NCBI RefSeq assembly: GCF_903913935.1
Contig: NZ_CAIWNH010000558.1
Span: 1 to 36,204, forward strand
Direction: 5' to 3'
DNA length: 36,204 bases
Source: an uncultured Mucilaginibacter sp.
Lineage (GTDB): Bacteria; Bacteroidota; Bacteroidia; Sphingobacteriales; Sphingobacteriaceae
Within the stretch, counting starts at the first letter, position 1. Each line of letters opens with the position of its first letter. Made by a program: the position numbers and the translations under genes. The notes under the pieces are model-generated. The model was not told the origin of the DNA. It saw only the letters and a program-made list of their open reading frames with translations, and ran no database searches. Of this stretch, positions 34,193-36,204 are shown one piece after another.

Positions 34193-35497
34193 ATGACTAA
34201 GGCTGACATTTTAATTATCGGCGCCGGCGCTACGGGTTTAATGGCTGCCGTCACGTTAGCTAAGGCGGGCAAAATGGTAATTGTGCTGGAAGCCCGTAAC
34301 CGTTGCGGTGGGCGCATCCATACCATTAACCAGGGCTTGTTTTTTAAGGATACAGAACTTGGAGCGGAATTTATCCATGGCGACTTGCCGGTAACATTAA
34401 GTCTGTTAAAAGAGGCGGGTATTGCATTTGATACCGCTTCAGGGGAAATGGTGCATTATAAAAATGGGAAATTCAATAATGATGAGGGCGTTGAAGGATG
34501 GGACCTGTTGATGCAAAAACTCAAAACCATAGATAAAGACATTAGTATTAATGAGTTTTTGGATAGAGAATTTGGCAGCGAAGCATACCATGACTTGAAA
34601 AATTCAGTGCGCCAATTTGCTGCAGGCTATGATTCAGCCGATCCGGATCGGGGAAGTACTTTTGCGCTGCGAAATGAATGGCTGAATGATGATGAGGATG
34701 CACAATACAGGGTTAAAGGCGGTTATGTGAAAATAGTGGACTATTTGGAAGACAGGATAAAAAATGCGGGCGGAAGCATTTTTTTGAATTCGGCCGTTAA
34801 AGAGATTAAATGGAAGCCGGGGTATGTGAAAGTGATTACCAATGACGGTGTTGTTTATGGGGCAGGTCAGTTGCTCATTGCACTGCCTTTGGGGGTTTTG
34901 CAGGCAGATAAAGACCAATTGGGGGCATTAACCTTTAACCCGCAGATCTCTGAACAGATGGCAGCTATTAACCAAATGGGTTTTGGCGCTGTTATTAAAA
35001 TACTGCTTGAATTTGATGAGCCTTTCTGGATAGATAAACAAACGGAATTACAGGCAGGTAAGAACCTGGAAAATATGATTTTCTTACTATCTGACGAAGA
35101 GATCCCCACCTGGTGGACACAGACTCCGGATCCAAGTCCTGTAATTACAGGCTGGTTAGGTGGCCCGCCCGCTGCGGCTAAGAAAGATGTTCCGGATGAG
35201 GAAGTTTTACGGCAATCGTTGCAATCGTTAAGCAATATATTTAAAAGGAACATCGAAGATCTAAAAGCAAAGGTGGTTGCATCCCGAATTGTAAACTGGA
35301 CCAATGATCCTTTTACGATGGGGTCTTACGCTTATGATACCGTTAATGCTTCTGCCTTTCGCGAAATATTGAAGCAGCCTGTCGATAATACACTGTTTTT
35401 TGCAGGTGAATATCTATATGATGGCGCTGCAATGGGAACCGTAGAAGCAGCGTTAACAAGCGGGGAGGAAGTGGCGAAAAAGATGATTCCAAAATAG
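34193..35497 (+). CDS. Flavin-dependent amine oxidase
   Basis: A 434-residue FAD-dependent oxidoreductase of the monoamine oxidase/polyamine oxidase family. The dinucleotide-binding motif IIGAGATGLMAA is near residue 7, GGRIHT follows, then ELGAEFIHGD. The C-terminal FAD motif is LFFAGEYLYDGAAMGTVEAAL. No signal peptide is seen, so it is probably cytoplasmic. Substrate amine is not evident. It runs in the same direction as the PEPM/ICL gene 48 bp upstream; a near -7 (TATATTTA, 34167-34174) could give it its own promoter. Confidence 0.9.
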   Translation: MTKADILIIGAGATGLMAAVTLAKAGKMVIVLEARNRCGGRIHTINQGLFFKDTELGAEFIHGDLPVTLSLLKEAGIAFDTASGEMVHYKNGKFNNDEGVEGWDLLMQKLKTIDKDISINEFLDREFGSEAYHDLKNSVRQFAAGYDSADPDRGSTFALRNEWLNDDEDAQYRVKGGYVKIVDYLEDRIKNAGGSIFLNSAVKEIKWKPGYVKVITNDGVVYGAGQLLIALPLGVLQADKDQLGALTFNPQISEQMAAINQMGFGAVIKILLEFDEPFWIDKQTELQAGKNLENMIFLLSDEEIPTWWTQTPDPSPVITGWLGGPPAAAKKDVPDEEVLRQSLQSLSNIFKRNIEDLKAKVVASRIVNWTNDPFTMGSYAYDTVNASAFREILKQPVDNTLFFAGEYLYDGAAMGTVEAALTSGEEVAKKMIPK

Positions 35498-35515
35498 TCG
35501 GACAAGTTTATTAAT

Positions 35516-35902
35516 TTAAACGTGAGCTGCTTTATTTGTGTTTATAAAAACTTCAGCAGGAATCCCCAAAAACGAGTGTAGTTTTTTCACCATCTTTAAA
35601 GTAAGCTCCTTTTTTCCGGATAATACAGACGAAACATGCCCTTTTGAGCCAATTATTGGTTCAAGATCTTTCATTTTTAAACCCCTTTCATTTAGCTTAA
35701 GTTTAATGACTTCCAAAGGGTCAGGCGTAGGAATGAAAATATTTTTATCCTCGTAGTCTTTTACCAAAACTAAAAGCATATCCAATTCATCTGCTTCAGC
35801 AGTGCCATCTTCTGCATGGAAAATTTCAATTGTTCTCTCAATCGCCTCCCTGTAGTCAGCATCGGATTTTAAGACCTTCCATTGTTTAGTTTCAGTTCTC
35901 AT
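35516..35902 (-). CDS. higA: HigA-type antitoxin with XRE helix-turn-helix
   Basis: A 128-residue antitoxin. The C-terminal half is a helix-turn-helix (LEVIKLKLNERGLKMKDLEP, then SKGHVSSVLSGKKELTLKMV and KLHSFLGIPAEVFI), characteristic of HigA antitoxins. The N-terminal half (DYREAIERTIEIFHA, acidic) is the usual HigA extension. It lies 12 bp downstream of the toxin gene, the normal toxin-first higBA order. It is expected to neutralise HigB and repress the operon. Confidence 0.92.
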   Translation of the reverse strand: MRTETKQWKVLKSDADYREAIERTIEIFHAEDGTAEADELDMLLVLVKDYEDKNIFIPTPDPLEVIKLKLNERGLKMKDLEPIIGSKGHVSSVLSGKKELTLKMVKKLHSFLGIPAEVFINTNKAAHV

Positions 35903-35914
35903 ATTAGTGATCTG

Positions 35915-36204
35915 TTATAAAGTGTATTTTACGGTAGCTGCATCAATTTTATCATATTCTGAATGGGTTCCAAACCAAATGATATAGGCCGCTTGCCGTT
36001 TAAAATTAATAGAAATAATTAACCTGTAATCGTTGCCCTTGATGTTAAAAATTACTCTTTCATTTGAAACTATACTTGCATTGCCATATGTGGATTTTAA
36101 TTGATTGAAATTTTCAAAAGAGGCCTTGATAAATTCCTGATACCAATTAAGCAGAGCCGTTCTTGCATTGGGATATTTATTAATAAAAAGCAAAATTGTC
36201 CCTC
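35915..36204 (-). CDS. higB: HigB-family mRNA interferase toxin (partial at right edge)
   Basis: A RelE-fold ribosome-dependent mRNA-cleaving toxin by family knowledge. NASIVSNERVIFNIKGNDYRL, given here only in part, and the ending WFGTHSEYDKIDA are the HigB signature. The open frame continues to the window edge; a TTG at 36193 is an internal codon rather than a likely start, since homologues begin a few residues earlier with a basic segment. The true start lies just beyond 36204. The promoter and operator are therefore not visible. Confidence 0.88.
   Translation of the reverse strand, partial: GTILLFINKYPNARTALLNWYQEFIKASFENFNQLKSTYGNASIVSNERVIFNIKGNDYRLIISINFKRQAAYIIWFGTHSEYDKIDAATVKYTL

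Overview
The window looks like a chromosome segment of a Sphingobacteriaceae-type Bacteroidota, close to Mucilaginibacter or Pedobacter. This is inferred from a SusD lipoprotein, a type IX secretion C-terminal signal, a long Bacteroidota-type IspG, an RprX/RprY-like two-component pair, many secreted lipoproteins, TAnnTTTG promoter elements and almost no Shine-Dalgarno sites. No species can be fixed from the sequence alone. I saw no tRNA, rRNA, CRISPR array, transposase or phage gene.

Layout. 1-1775: a left-truncated aminoglycoside-phosphotransferase-fold kinase, convergent with a hypothetical lipoprotein. 1933-3957: ispG, carrying a palindromic repeat in frame inside its coding sequence. 4010-8235: a secreted protease pair, a papain-like C1 peptidase fused to DUF4384 (broken by a one-base frameshift) followed 9 bp later by a multidomain caspase-like C14 protein. 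8325-12054: a T9SS-signal protein divergent from a histidine kinase and OmpR-type regulator, with a degenerate repeat block between kinase and regulator. 12047-12864: a secreted hypothetical protein and a small broken gene. 13103-14662: an M28 metallopeptidase with a strong terminator. 14916-23451: an orphan SusD, then a tightly packed set of three lipoprotein genes: a FG-GAP/ASPIC-UnbV protein, a vanadium-haloperoxidase-type phosphatase-fold protein with an in-frame stop, and a cytochrome c/FG-GAP fusion. 23556-30128: an HD-domain protein, a GH2 glycosidase, a patatin and an esterase/SMP-30 fusion. 30136-33239: DUF779 and aldehyde dehydrogenase, divergent from an AraC regulator, with direct repeats spaced 21 bp between them. 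33302-35497: a PEP mutase/isocitrate lyase family enzyme and a flavin amine oxidase. 35516-36204: a higBA toxin-antitoxin pair running off the right edge.

Two loci stand out. One is the haloperoxidase module (16962-23451), in which a vanadium-haloperoxidase-like protein, a c-type heme domain and large FG-GAP propellers are encoded as surface or periplasmic lipoproteins. The other is the exported papain-caspase pair (4010-8235). Both contain a single-base lesion. Two more genes (lipoprotein start near 1764; small gene near 12783) also look broken by one base in a homopolymer run. Either base-calling error or real pseudogenisation or phase variation must be settled before function is argued.
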